From an uncultured Porphyromonadaceae bacterium (GTDB lineage: Bacteria; Bacteroidota; Bacteroidia; Bacteroidales; Muribaculaceae), in assembly GCA_946183895.1 (NCBI GenBank), contig CAMHDX010000058.1:1-6329 (forward strand): DNA of 6,329 nucleotides. Reading direction: 5' to 3'. The notes below the pieces were generated by a model, which searched no databases, was not told the origin of the DNA, and was given only the letters and a program-made list of their open reading frames with translations. The translations under genes were made by a program, and so were the position numbers. Positions 1 through 6,177 of this stretch are shown here, piece after piece. The number at the start of each line of letters is the position of its first letter. Positions within the stretch are counted from its first letter, which is position 1.

Positions 1-1
1 G

Positions 2-850
2 ATGAACTCAGAGGACGATGGCTACGGCACGTGGTGCGCCGACTTCATGTTGCGCCATGGCATGTACGCTGAGGCCCTGCCGTGGCTCAAGTGGTTGGCA
101 AGCGACATAAACGAACACGATGACGATGCACCGCGCAAAATAGGCTACGCGCTGCAATGCATGGGCGAGCACGCCGAGGCGCTTACCTACTTTCGTCAAG
201 CCCTGGAGCAATATTCCAACCCGGATAGCGAGTTCGGCGGTGACAATCCTGACCGCCACACCATCTTGCGGCAGATGGCGACTTGCCATCGCGCGCTACA
301 AGACTACGAGGCAGCCATCAAGTGCTACGACCTCATTCTCAAGCAAGAGCCCGATGATGCCGCTACCCTGCTGGGCAAGGGTCACTGCCTGATGTTGTCG
401 GGCGCACTGGACCGGGCCATGAGCATCTATTTGCAGGTAGACCTGATGAGTGATGAAGACGGCACGACGACAACCGGCAAGCAGCGCGGCTTGATGCAGC
501 GAGCGTGGCGCGCGATAGCTTGGTGCGCACTGCTGCAGGGCAACTACAAGCGCAGCATCGCCTATTCGCAGCGAGTGATTGACCGTGGCACGCCGCGAGT
601 GAACGACTACATGAATCTGGGCCACGCGCTCCTACTATCGCGAGATGTGGCAAGCGCGATCAAGCAGTATAGTCACGTGGTTGCACTCACTGCCAAGAAG
701 GCTCCCGCCAACAAGAGCGAACAAGCCGAGCCTGAGTTTGTCAAACTATTCAACGATGACCGCAAGTACCTGGTGGGACGGGGATTCAACAACAACGACC
801 TGTCGCTGGTGGTTGACGCCGTATTAAACAACAAACCCGATGATGAATAA
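2..850 (+). CDS. TPR-repeat protein, probably the C-terminal part of a larger protein
   Basis: The 282 visible residues are mostly helical TPR-like repeats of about 34 residues, at roughly 9-41, 43-75, 87-119, 120-150, 168-198 and 201-232. Several carry the usual pattern of small residues in helix A, then a turn, then A/Y/F in helix B, for example 'DYEAAIKCYDLILKQEPDDA' at 101-120. TPRs are protein-protein interaction scaffolds. No enzyme domain, signal peptide or membrane segment is visible. The first Met falls at base 2 of the window and the repeats begin almost at once, so the true start probably lies upstream and this is a 5'-partial gene. The stop codon overlaps the start of the M3 peptidase by 11 bases, which suggests co-translation. 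The final residues are encoded by AT-richer DNA that doubles as the leader of the next gene. The TPR fold is clear, but the specific role is unknown. Confidence 0.8.
   Translation: MNSEDDGYGTWCADFMLRHGMYAEALPWLKWLASDINEHDDDAPRKIGYALQCMGEHAEALTYFRQALEQYSNPDSEFGGDNPDRHTILRQMATCHRALQDYEAAIKCYDLILKQEPDDAATLLGKGHCLMLSGALDRAMSIYLQVDLMSDEDGTTTTGKQRGLMQRAWRAIAWCALLQGNYKRSIAYSQRVIDRGTPRVNDYMNLGHALLLSRDVASAIKQYSHVVALTAKKAPANKSEQAEPEFVKLFNDDRKYLVGRGFNNNDLSLVVDAVLNNKPDDE
840..850 (+). promoter_or_regulatory. TPR/M3 stop-start overlap
   Basis: Two tandem ATG codons (840 and 843) of the peptidase gene lie inside the last codons of the TPR gene, whose TAA is at 848-850. No Shine-Dalgarno sequence precedes them; the upstream 20 bases are A-rich. 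The arrangement implies a shared transcript and probably reinitiation by ribosomes finishing the TPR gene. Coupling is an inference from the overlap. Confidence 0.7.
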
Positions 851-2888
851 CACTCAAGATAACGCACTGCTACGCTATATGCATGCCGAGGACGGCCCTG
901 TGCCGTTCGATGGCATCACCACGTCAATGTACGAGCCGGCATTCCGCCTCGGCATTGACGAGCACAACCGCGAGATTGACGCCATTACCGCCTGCGCCGA
1001 GGCGCCGACCTTTGCCAACACCATTGTGGCACTGGAGCGCGGCGGCAGGTCGCTGAACCGGCTGGCGGGCGTGTTCTACGCGATGCTCCACGCCAATGCC
1101 GACGACGAGTTGCAGCAGGTGGCGCAACGCGTGTCACCCCTGATGAGCGAGCACAGCGCCTCGCTCACGCTCAACCGCGCCCTGTGGCAACGCATCAAGG
1201 CGGTGAACGAGAGCGTTGACCGCGCGACACTGGACACCGAGGACTTGATGCTGTTGGACAACACCGTCGAGGCCTTTGAGCGCTCAGGCGCCACCCTGGA
1301 GGGCGAGAGCCGCGAGACCTACCGCAAGTTGATAATGCGGCTATCACAGTTGCAACTGGACTTTAGCCGCAACGTGCTGCAGCAGACCAATACCTACGAG
1401 ATGTGGCTCACCGCCGGGGACCTGTACGGGCTGCCCGACAGCGCGATTGAGGCTGCCCATGAGGCGGCGCGCGAACGGGGCAAGGACGACGCCTATCTGG
1501 TGACACTGCACGCCCCGTCCTACATCGCTTTCATGAAGTACTCCACGCGGCGCGACCTGCGCGAGCGGCTCTACCGCGCCTACAACTCGCTGTGCGGCGG
1601 CACTGAGGGGTCCAATGTCGATATCCTTGCCGACATTGCCGGCACCCGCCTGGAGATAGCGCGCCTGCTGGGCCACGACACATTTGCCGATTACCGCCTC
1701 AAGCGCACCATGGCAGGCAGCACCCGGGCAGTGTACGACCTGCTGGACAACCTGCGCGAGGTCTACATGCCGGTGATGCGGCGCGAGATGAGCGAGATGA
1801 CCGCCTTTGCCGGTCACGACATCATGCCGTGGGACTACAGCTACTACTACAACAAGATGCGCGACACGCGCTATCACATCAACGACGAGCAGCTGCGCCC
1901 CTACTTCCCGCTGGAGCAGGTGTGCCGCGGCGTGCTGGGACTGGCGACACGGCTCTACGGCTTGCGCTTTGAGCCCAATGGCGAGGCTCAGGTGTGGGAC
2001 CCCGAGGTCAAGGTGTGGAACGTGAGCGACGTGAGCGGCAGCGACATCGGCATGCTGTACGCCGACTTCTTCCCGCGCGAGACCAAGCAGGGAGGCGCGT
2101 GGATGACGTGCTTCAGGGACCAATACACTGACGCGACAGGGGTCAACCGTCGCCCGCACGTGTCACTCACGATGAACTTCAACCGCGCCAGCGCCGACAA
2201 GCCGGCTCTGCTCACATGGGGCGAGGTGCGCACCTTCCTGCACGAGTTTGGCCATGCGTTGCACGCGCTACTGTCGCAGGTGCGCTACGAGTCGTTGTCG
2301 TGCACCAACGTGTACCGCGACTTCGTGGAGCTGCCGTCGCAGTTCAACGAGAACTTCCTGCTGCATCGCGAGTTCATTGACACGTTTGCCCGCCACTACG
2401 CCACCGGCGAACGCATTCCCGACGAGCTGCTTGATGCGATACTGTCGGCAGAGCGCTTCGGTGCCGGATACTCCTGCGTGCGCCAGTTATCGTTCGGCTA
2501 TCTGGACATGGCATGGCACACGATTACCGCACAGCCGCAGCATGGCGATGCGGTGGCAAAGTTCGAGCACAATGCCATAGCCTCGGTACAGGTGTTCGCA
2601 CCGGTCGACGGCTGCATGATTTCGCCGCACTTCAGCCACATCTTCTCTGGCGGATATGCCGCCGGCTACTACGGCTACAAGTGGGCAGAGGTGCTCGATG
2701 CCGACGCGTTCGAGTGCTTTGAGCAGGCCGATGACCTGTTTGACCGCGACCTTGCCAACAGCTTGCGCGAGAACATCTTGAGCCGCGGCGGCACCAAGCC
2801 ACCGATGACGCTGTACAAGGCGTTTCGCGGTCGCGAACCGCGCATTGACGCCCTGCTGCGCCGCGATGGCATTAATAATGACAACTAA
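840..2888 (+). CDS. dcp: M3 family zinc metallopeptidase, peptidyl-dipeptidase Dcp-like
   Basis: A 682-residue protein, close to the usual length of Dcp and oligopeptidase A (about 680). The zinc motif HEFGH is at 468-472 (H468, H472 ligands, E469 catalytic). The third ligand is E497 in 'RDFVELPSQF', 29 residues after H468, the spacing known for M3 peptidases. The substrate loop 'HIFSGGYAAGYYGYKW' at 600-615 supplies the family's conserved His and Tyr residues (H600, Y606, Y610, Y613 by homology). The N-terminus ('PFDGITTSMYEPAF') matches cytoplasmic Bacteroidales Dcp-like proteins and has no signal peptide. The family degrades short peptides downstream of larger proteases; Dcp removes C-terminal dipeptides. 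Choosing Dcp over oligopeptidase A is an inference from overall similarity. ATG codons at 840 and 843 are both possible; 843 has an A at -3 and 840 does not. C488 replaces a usually conserved Gly near the active site. Confidence 0.95.
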   Translation: MMNNTQDNALLRYMHAEDGPVPFDGITTSMYEPAFRLGIDEHNREIDAITACAEAPTFANTIVALERGGRSLNRLAGVFYAMLHANADDELQQVAQRVSPLMSEHSASLTLNRALWQRIKAVNESVDRATLDTEDLMLLDNTVEAFERSGATLEGESRETYRKLIMRLSQLQLDFSRNVLQQTNTYEMWLTAGDLYGLPDSAIEAAHEAARERGKDDAYLVTLHAPSYIAFMKYSTRRDLRERLYRAYNSLCGGTEGSNVDILADIAGTRLEIARLLGHDTFADYRLKRTMAGSTRAVYDLLDNLREVYMPVMRREMSEMTAFAGHDIMPWDYSYYYNKMRDTRYHINDEQLRPYFPLEQVCRGVLGLATRLYGLRFEPNGEAQVWDPEVKVWNVSDVSGSDIGMLYADFFPRETKQGGAWMTCFRDQYTDATGVNRRPHVSLTMNFNRASADKPALLTWGEVRTFLHEFGHALHALLSQVRYESLSCTNVYRDFVELPSQFNENFLLHREFIDTFARHYATGERIPDELLDAILSAERFGAGYSCVRQLSFGYLDMAWHTITAQPQHGDAVAKFEHNAIASVQVFAPVDGCMISPHFSHIFSGGYAAGYYGYKWAEVLDADAFECFEQADDLFDRDLANSLRENILSRGGTKPPMTLYKAFRGREPRIDALLRRDGINNDN

Positions 2889-2903
2889 CAAAACTCAAAG
2901 AAT

Positions 2904-3425
2904 ATGATACACTCAATGACCGGATTTGGCAAGGCGGTGGTCGAATTGCCCGACCGCAAGATCACCGTTGAAGTCAAATCACTGAACAGCAAACAAGTAG
3001 ACCTGACACTGCGCATGCCGCCGGCTTATCGCTCGGTGGAACTGGAACTGCGCTCACTGGTGGCGACACGCCTGGGTCGCGGCAAGATAGAGATGACCAT
3101 CTCGTGCGAATTGTCATCCGGCGATGCCGTGCTGGCACAAGCGCTCAACCTGCCCGTACTCAACGCCTATAAACACCAAATCGAGGCGATGGCGGCACAA
3201 CTGGGCATCCCTGAACCGCAAGACTGGTATGCCACACTGCTGCGCCTGCCCGACACCTTGTCAACCTCCAACGACGTGCCTGACGCAGCTGCCGACGAGC
3301 TTGACGCCCTGCGCGGTGCCGTCAACACCGCCATTGATGCCCTCAATGAATTCCGGGCACAAGAGGGACGACGCCTCGAAGCCTTCTTTGAGGAAAAAAT
3401 CGCGGCAATTCAGGACCTGCTAACC
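2904..3425 (+). other. Segment of atypical codon usage inside yicC
   Basis: By hand count, residues 1-165 of YicC use GAA for 9 of 14 glutamates and CAA for 6 of 6 glutamines. Residues 170-296 use GAA for 1 of about 15 glutamates and mostly CAG. The flanking genes also use GAG almost exclusively. The change falls between about 3398 and 3429, close to where the N-terminal YicC domain ends. The reading frame is uninterrupted. Either mosaic ancestry or selection on the mRNA could explain it; the counts are small. Confidence 0.5.
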
Positions 3426-3794
3426 AACGAGGTGCCACGCTATGAGCAATCACGTGTTGACAAGGTCAAAGCGCGCATCATCGATGCCCTGTCCAAGCTC
3501 GAGGGCATCACCTACGACAACAACCGCCTGGAGCAGGAGCTCGTCTACCACATCGAGCGACTTGACATCACCGAGGAGAAGATACGCCTGCAGAACCACT
3601 TGAACTACTTCCTGCAGACCCTGCATGCCGCCGAGCCGGGTCAGGGCAAGAAACTCGGTTTTATCAGTCAGGAGATGGGACGCGAAATCAACACCACCGG
3701 CTCCAAGGCCAACGAGGCCGAGTTGCAAAATGTGGTCGTGCGCATGAAGGACCACTTGGAGCAAATCAAGGAGCAGGTGCTCAACGTGCTGTAG
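2904..3794 (+). CDS. yicC: YicC/YloC family endoribonuclease
   Basis: A 296-residue protein, near the family's usual 287-295. The N-terminal YicC domain opens with 'MIHSMTGFGKA' and continues through 'EVKSLNSKQVDLTLRMP' and the 'GRGKIE' segment at 58-63. The C-terminal DUF1732 domain carries 'NRLEQELVYHIERLDITEEK' at 207-226, the 'QEMGREINTTGSKAN' block at 256-270 and an 'EQIKEQVLNVL' end. Known family members are oligomeric endoribonucleases; E. coli YicC takes part in turnover of a small RNA. The start at 2904 fits the family N-terminus and has A at -3 and -6; an internal Met at residue 5 is less likely. It follows the peptidase gene by 15 bases and precedes gmk by 42, an adjacency also seen in other phyla. 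Odd feature: the first ~165 codons prefer GAA, CAA and AAA, whereas the rest of the gene and its neighbours prefer GAG, CAG and AAG. Confidence 0.95.
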   Translation: MIHSMTGFGKAVVELPDRKITVEVKSLNSKQVDLTLRMPPAYRSVELELRSLVATRLGRGKIEMTISCELSSGDAVLAQALNLPVLNAYKHQIEAMAAQLGIPEPQDWYATLLRLPDTLSTSNDVPDAAADELDALRGAVNTAIDALNEFRAQEGRRLEAFFEEKIAAIQDLLTNEVPRYEQSRVDKVKARIIDALSKLEGITYDNNRLEQELVYHIERLDITEEKIRLQNHLNYFLQTLHAAEPGQGKKLGFISQEMGREINTTGSKANEAELQNVVVRMKDHLEQIKEQVLNVL

Positions 3795-3836
3795 ACTGCT
3801 ATTATTAACTCAACATAGGCAAGTAGCCACATCATC
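3795..3836 (+). other. yicC-gmk intergenic spacer, no clear promoter or terminator
   Basis: This is the longest gap in the window (42 bases). It is AT-richer than its surroundings. I see no good match to the Bacteroidetes promoter pattern (TTTG around -33 and TAnnTTTG around -7), no Shine-Dalgarno sequence and no hairpin followed by a T-run. It probably acts only as the gmk translation leader. A weak imperfect inverted repeat (GCTA ... TAGC) is present but too short to count as a terminator. Confidence 0.5.
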
Positions 3837-4403
3837 ATGGGAAAACTGATTATCATTTCGGCACCGTCAGGTACGGGCAAGAGCACGATTATCTCTCACA
3901 TCATCAATGACGAGAGCCTGCGCCTCGCGTTCTCGGTCTCAGCGACGACACGCCAGCCGCGCGAGGGCGAGGTCGACGGCGTTGACTACTACTACATGAG
4001 CGTTGAGGAGTTTGAGCGCCGCGTGCAAGCCGACGAGTTTGCCGAGTATCAACAGGTGTACGAGGGTCGCTACTACGGCACCCTCAAGAGCGAGATAGAG
4101 CGCATCATGGACCAGGGGCGCAATGTGGTGCTCGACATTGACGTGCTGGGCGGCATCAACGTGAAGAAGATCTACGGTGACCGCGCGCTGGCTCTCTACA
4201 TCCTGCCACCCAGCATTGAGGCACTGCGCGAGCGACTGGTGGGCCGCGGCAAGGACAGCGCCGAGGAGATTGAGCGCCGCGTGGCGAAGGCGCAGTTCGA
4301 GTTGGGATACGTCGACGCCTACGACACCAGTGTGGTCAACGATGACCTGGCGGTCGCCATTGAGCAAGTGCGTGACATTGTTGACAAGTTTGTGAACCAA
4401 TGA
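3837..4403 (+). CDS. gmk: Guanylate kinase
   Basis: A 188-residue cytoplasmic enzyme, near the family's usual length, that phosphorylates GMP (and dGMP) to GDP with ATP, an essential step in GTP and dGTP supply. The P-loop 'APSGTGKST' lies at 9-17. The GMP-binding region is 'SATTRQPREGEVDGVDYYY' at 35-53, with the conserved R39, R42 and Y51. E70, Y80, G81 and T82 form the next conserved block. The Walker-B-like strand 'VVLDIDVLGG' spans 97-106, with Leu104 where many homologues have Gln. The lid/arginine region is 'RLVGRGKDS' at 133-141, continuing to E144 and R148. The start is unambiguous because the P-loop is at its normal distance from the N-terminus, and A is found at -3 and -6. The TGA overlaps the nadD ATG, so translation of the two is probably coupled. 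Confidence 0.98.
   Translation: MGKLIIISAPSGTGKSTIISHIINDESLRLAFSVSATTRQPREGEVDGVDYYYMSVEEFERRVQADEFAEYQQVYEGRYYGTLKSEIERIMDQGRNVVLDIDVLGGINVKKIYGDRALALYILPPSIEALRERLVGRGKDSAEEIERRVAKAQFELGYVDAYDTSVVNDDLAVAIEQVRDIVDKFVNQ
4400..4403 (+). promoter_or_regulatory. ATGA overlap between gmk and nadD
   Basis: The nadD ATG (4400-4402) shares bases with the gmk TGA (4401-4403). No Shine-Dalgarno sequence is seen upstream, and the A at -3/-6 found at the spaced genes is absent here. This fits initiation by terminating ribosomes (termination-reinitiation), which is inferred and not shown. Confidence 0.75.
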
Positions 4404-5002
4404 GAATCGGCATCTACGGCGGGTCGTTCAACCCGATACACACGGGGCATGCCATCATTGCCAGCCACGTGATGAGCAACAGCGACCTTGACGCGCTGTG
4501 GCTCATGGTGTCGCCGCACAATCCGCTCAAGTCACAGCAGTACGGCGTGAGCGACCGCGACCGCCTGATGATGACCGAGCGTGTCAGCCGCCTGATTGAG
4601 GGGGTTGAGACCAGCGCCTTCGAGTTTGAGCTTCCGCGTCCGTCCTACACCATCGACACGCTTGACGCCCTGCACGAGCGGTTTCCGCAGCATGAGTTCG
4701 TGCTGCTCATCGGCGCCGACAACTGGGCGGTGTGGCAACAATGGAAGGACCATGAGCGCATTGTCAGCGACTACGAGGTCATGATATATCCACGCCGGGG
4801 CTTTGATGTCGTGATTCCACCCGAGTGTGCCGGGCGCGTCCACATAATTGACGCCCCGCTCATCGAGCTGTCGTCAACGATGATACGTGAACGCATCGGT
4901 CGCGGCGAGAGCATTGAGTTCTACGTCCCCACCGATGTCGCCCTCTACATCAACTCTCGCCACCTGTACCGCACTGACAAACCAATAAACCAAGATAAAT
5001 GA
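4400..5002 (+). CDS. nadD: Nicotinate-nucleotide adenylyltransferase
   Basis: A 200-residue nucleotidyltransferase-fold enzyme that adenylates nicotinate mononucleotide with ATP to give deamido-NAD, the penultimate step of NAD synthesis. The N-terminus 'MRIGIYGGSFNPIHTGH' holds the ATP-binding GGxFxPxHxGH signature, with H14 and H17. 'VSPHNPLK' at 37-44 is the family's SPxxPxK-like loop. 'RPSYTIDTL' at 80-88 and 'GADNWAVWQQW' at 105-115 match the NadD-specific substrate region. 'SSTMIRERI' at 158-166 is the second nucleotidyltransferase signature (SSTxIR). Length and start agree with the family. It overlaps gmk upstream and the DUF5063-like gene downstream by four bases each. The hydrophilic tail from about residue 193 (DKPINQDK) is encoded by A-rich DNA that serves as the leader of the next gene. 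Confidence 0.97.
   Translation: MRIGIYGGSFNPIHTGHAIIASHVMSNSDLDALWLMVSPHNPLKSQQYGVSDRDRLMMTERVSRLIEGVETSAFEFELPRPSYTIDTLDALHERFPQHEFVLLIGADNWAVWQQWKDHERIVSDYEVMIYPRRGFDVVIPPECAGRVHIIDAPLIELSSTMIRERIGRGESIEFYVPTDVALYINSRHLYRTDKPINQDK
4999..5002 (+). promoter_or_regulatory. ATGA overlap between nadD and the DUF5063-like gene
   Basis: The ATG at 4999-5001 overlaps the nadD TGA at 5000-5002. About 20 upstream bases are strongly A-rich and contain no Shine-Dalgarno motif. This is the second consecutive ATGA junction and suggests that gmk, nadD and this gene are translated in series. Confidence 0.75.
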
Positions 5003-5502
5003 CTGACAAACTATCACCCAACAGTGTCGCCCTGATTGCGCTGGCGGTCGAGTACTGCCGCATCGTGGAGAGCGCGCCCTCGCTCGACGACCGCGACGAG
5101 TTCATCGGTTCGATGCTGAAGTTGCTGCCGCGGCTGTACATCACCGCGAGCGACGTCGATGACTACACGGGCTATAGCGAGTACTTCATCGACGCCATGC
5201 TCGACGAGGACACCTACAACGCCGTGCGCGACGGCATTGCCCTGCTCATGGGCGAGGACGACGTCTACCTCGAGGTCTTCCAGAGCGACATGAAGTATAG
5301 CGAGACACCCATTGCCACCAGCATCAGCGAGAACCTCGCCGACTTGTACCAGGACCTCTACAACTTTGCCGTGAGCGTGCGCGACGCCACACTTGACGTG
5401 CAGCAGGAACTCGTGGGCCAGTGCAAGGACAACTTCATCAACTACTGGTCGCAAACCCTGCTCAACGTGCTGCGCGCACTCAACCAATTATACTATAATT
5501 AA
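4999..5502 (+). CDS. DUF5063-like protein of unknown function
   Basis: A 167-residue, predicted all-helical, soluble and strongly acidic protein: by hand count 29 Asp/Glu against 10 Lys/Arg. No signal peptide, membrane segment or known catalytic motif is visible. It resembles the Bacteroidetes family DUF5063, in particular the 'RDEFIGSMLKLLPRLYITAS' block at 32-51, the 'DVYLEVFQSDMKYSETPIA' block at 88-106 and the following 'SISENLADLYQDLYNF' at 108-123. The C-terminus 'YWSQTLLNVLRALNQLYYN' at 149-167 also fits the family as I remember it. The function is not known to me. The start is fixed by the ATGA overlap with nadD. Position after nadD could mean a link to NAD metabolism or simply shared transcription. 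In other Bacteroidetes, as I recall, this family often sits near a 3'-5' exonuclease gene, which is not seen here. Confidence 0.85.
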   Translation: MTDKLSPNSVALIALAVEYCRIVESAPSLDDRDEFIGSMLKLLPRLYITASDVDDYTGYSEYFIDAMLDEDTYNAVRDGIALLMGEDDVYLEVFQSDMKYSETPIATSISENLADLYQDLYNFAVSVRDATLDVQQELVGQCKDNFINYWSQTLLNVLRALNQLYYN

Positions 5503-5527
5503 CCTTTTCACCCCCCAACCTACCACT
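5503..5527 (+). other. Leader of rpe
   Basis: This 25-base spacer is pyrimidine-rich (a C-run around 5511-5516) with no Shine-Dalgarno motif. A is found at -3 and -6 relative to the rpe ATG. No terminator hairpin is seen, so read-through from the upstream genes is likely. A TATAAT string at 5494-5499, in the end of the preceding gene, is not a convincing Bacteroidetes promoter. Confidence 0.5.
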
Positions 5528-6172
5528 ATGTTAGTTTCACCGTCACTACTCAGCGCCGACTTCGCCAATCTTGCCGCCGACCTCGAAATGATCAATACCA
5601 GCGAGGCGGACTGGTTACACCTTGACGTCATGGATGGCGTTTTTGTGCCCAACATCTCGTTCGGCTTCCCCGTGATGAAGTTTGTACAGGAGTTGTGCGA
5701 CAAGCCCCTTGACGTGCACCTGATGATTGTCGAGCCCCAAAAGTTCGTGAGCCAGGTTCGCGACACGGGCGCGATGATGATGAATGTGCACTACGAGGCA
5801 TGTACCCACCTCAACCGCGTGGTGGCTCAAATCCACGATGCCGGTATGCAGGCGGGCGTCACGCTCAATCCTGCCACACCGGTGTGGATGCTGCAGGACA
5901 TCATCACCGACGTTGACCTGGTGCTACTCATGAGTGTCAACCCGGGCTTTGGCGGCCAGCACTTCATTGAGGGTACGCTCAAGAAGGTGCGCCAACTGCG
6001 CGAGCTCATTGCCGACAGTGGCTCTCGCGCGCTCATTGAGGTGGACGGTGGCGTCAACGCCGACACCGGCGCCAGCCTTGCCGAGGCGGGTGCCGACGTG
6101 CTCGTGGCCGGCAACTATGTGTTTCACGCCGCCGACCCCCATGCCGCGATATCAACTCTAAAACGCTTGTAA
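5528..6172 (+). CDS. rpe: Ribulose-phosphate 3-epimerase
   Basis: A 214-residue TIM-barrel enzyme (family usually about 215-225) that interconverts ribulose 5-phosphate and xylulose 5-phosphate in the pentose phosphate pathway. Conserved blocks are 'SPSLLSADF' at 4-12, 'HLDVMDGVFVPNISFG' at 31-46, 'DVHLMI' at 62-67, 'LNPATP' at 113-118, the phosphate-binding 'MSVNPGFGGQ' at 135-144, 'EVDGGVN' at 171-177 and 'AGADVLVAGNYVF' at 187-199. By homology H31, D33, H64 and D173 bind the metal, and D33 and D173 are the acid/base pair; all four are present. The start at 5528 gives the family N-terminus and has A at -3 and -6. An in-frame ATG at 5393 would add 45 unrelated residues and overlap the upstream gene by 110 bases, so it is rejected. 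A lipoprotein gene follows after only 5 bases. Confidence 0.97.
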   Translation: MLVSPSLLSADFANLAADLEMINTSEADWLHLDVMDGVFVPNISFGFPVMKFVQELCDKPLDVHLMIVEPQKFVSQVRDTGAMMMNVHYEACTHLNRVVAQIHDAGMQAGVTLNPATPVWMLQDIITDVDLVLLMSVNPGFGGQHFIEGTLKKVRQLRELIADSGSRALIEVDGGVNADTGASLAEAGADVLVAGNYVFHAADPHAAISTLKRL

Positions 6173-6177
6173 TCAAC

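Noticed and set aside
2020..2046. Short repeated GTGAGCG units in the M3 gene
   Set aside because: Two short copies encode V-S-D-V-S-G-S-D within a continuous conserved protein; too small to be a meaningful repeat.
1344..2159. Long open frame on the minus strand (271 codons) opposite the M3 peptidase
   Set aside because: It lies wholly antisense to a gene with full family conservation. Its composition (Ala/Val/His/Leu-rich, no recognisable motif) is typical of the complement of GC-rich coding DNA.
3796..3830. Imperfect inverted repeat GCTA...TAGC after yicC as a terminator
   Set aside because: The stem is only about 4-6 pairs with a bulge and a loop of around 20 bases, and no T-run follows.
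3939..4400. 153-codon minus-strand frame opposite gmk
   Set aside because: It is fully antisense to a certain guanylate kinase gene and has no recognisable domain.
5014..5487. 157-codon minus-strand frame opposite the DUF5063-like gene
   Set aside because: It is antisense to a gene fixed by the ATGA overlap and family resemblance; the Val/Ala/His-rich translation looks like a mirror of GAC/GAG/CGC codons.
5486..5512. TATAAT string as a possible promoter for rpe
   Set aside because: Bacteroidetes housekeeping promoters use TAnnTTTG and an upstream TTTG; neither is present at proper spacing, and the string simply encodes the end of the preceding protein.
5393..5527. Upstream in-frame ATG extending rpe by 45 residues
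   Set aside because: The extension overlaps the DUF5063-like gene by 110 bases, is Ser/Thr/Cys-rich with no family match, and the usual rpe N-terminus begins at 5528.
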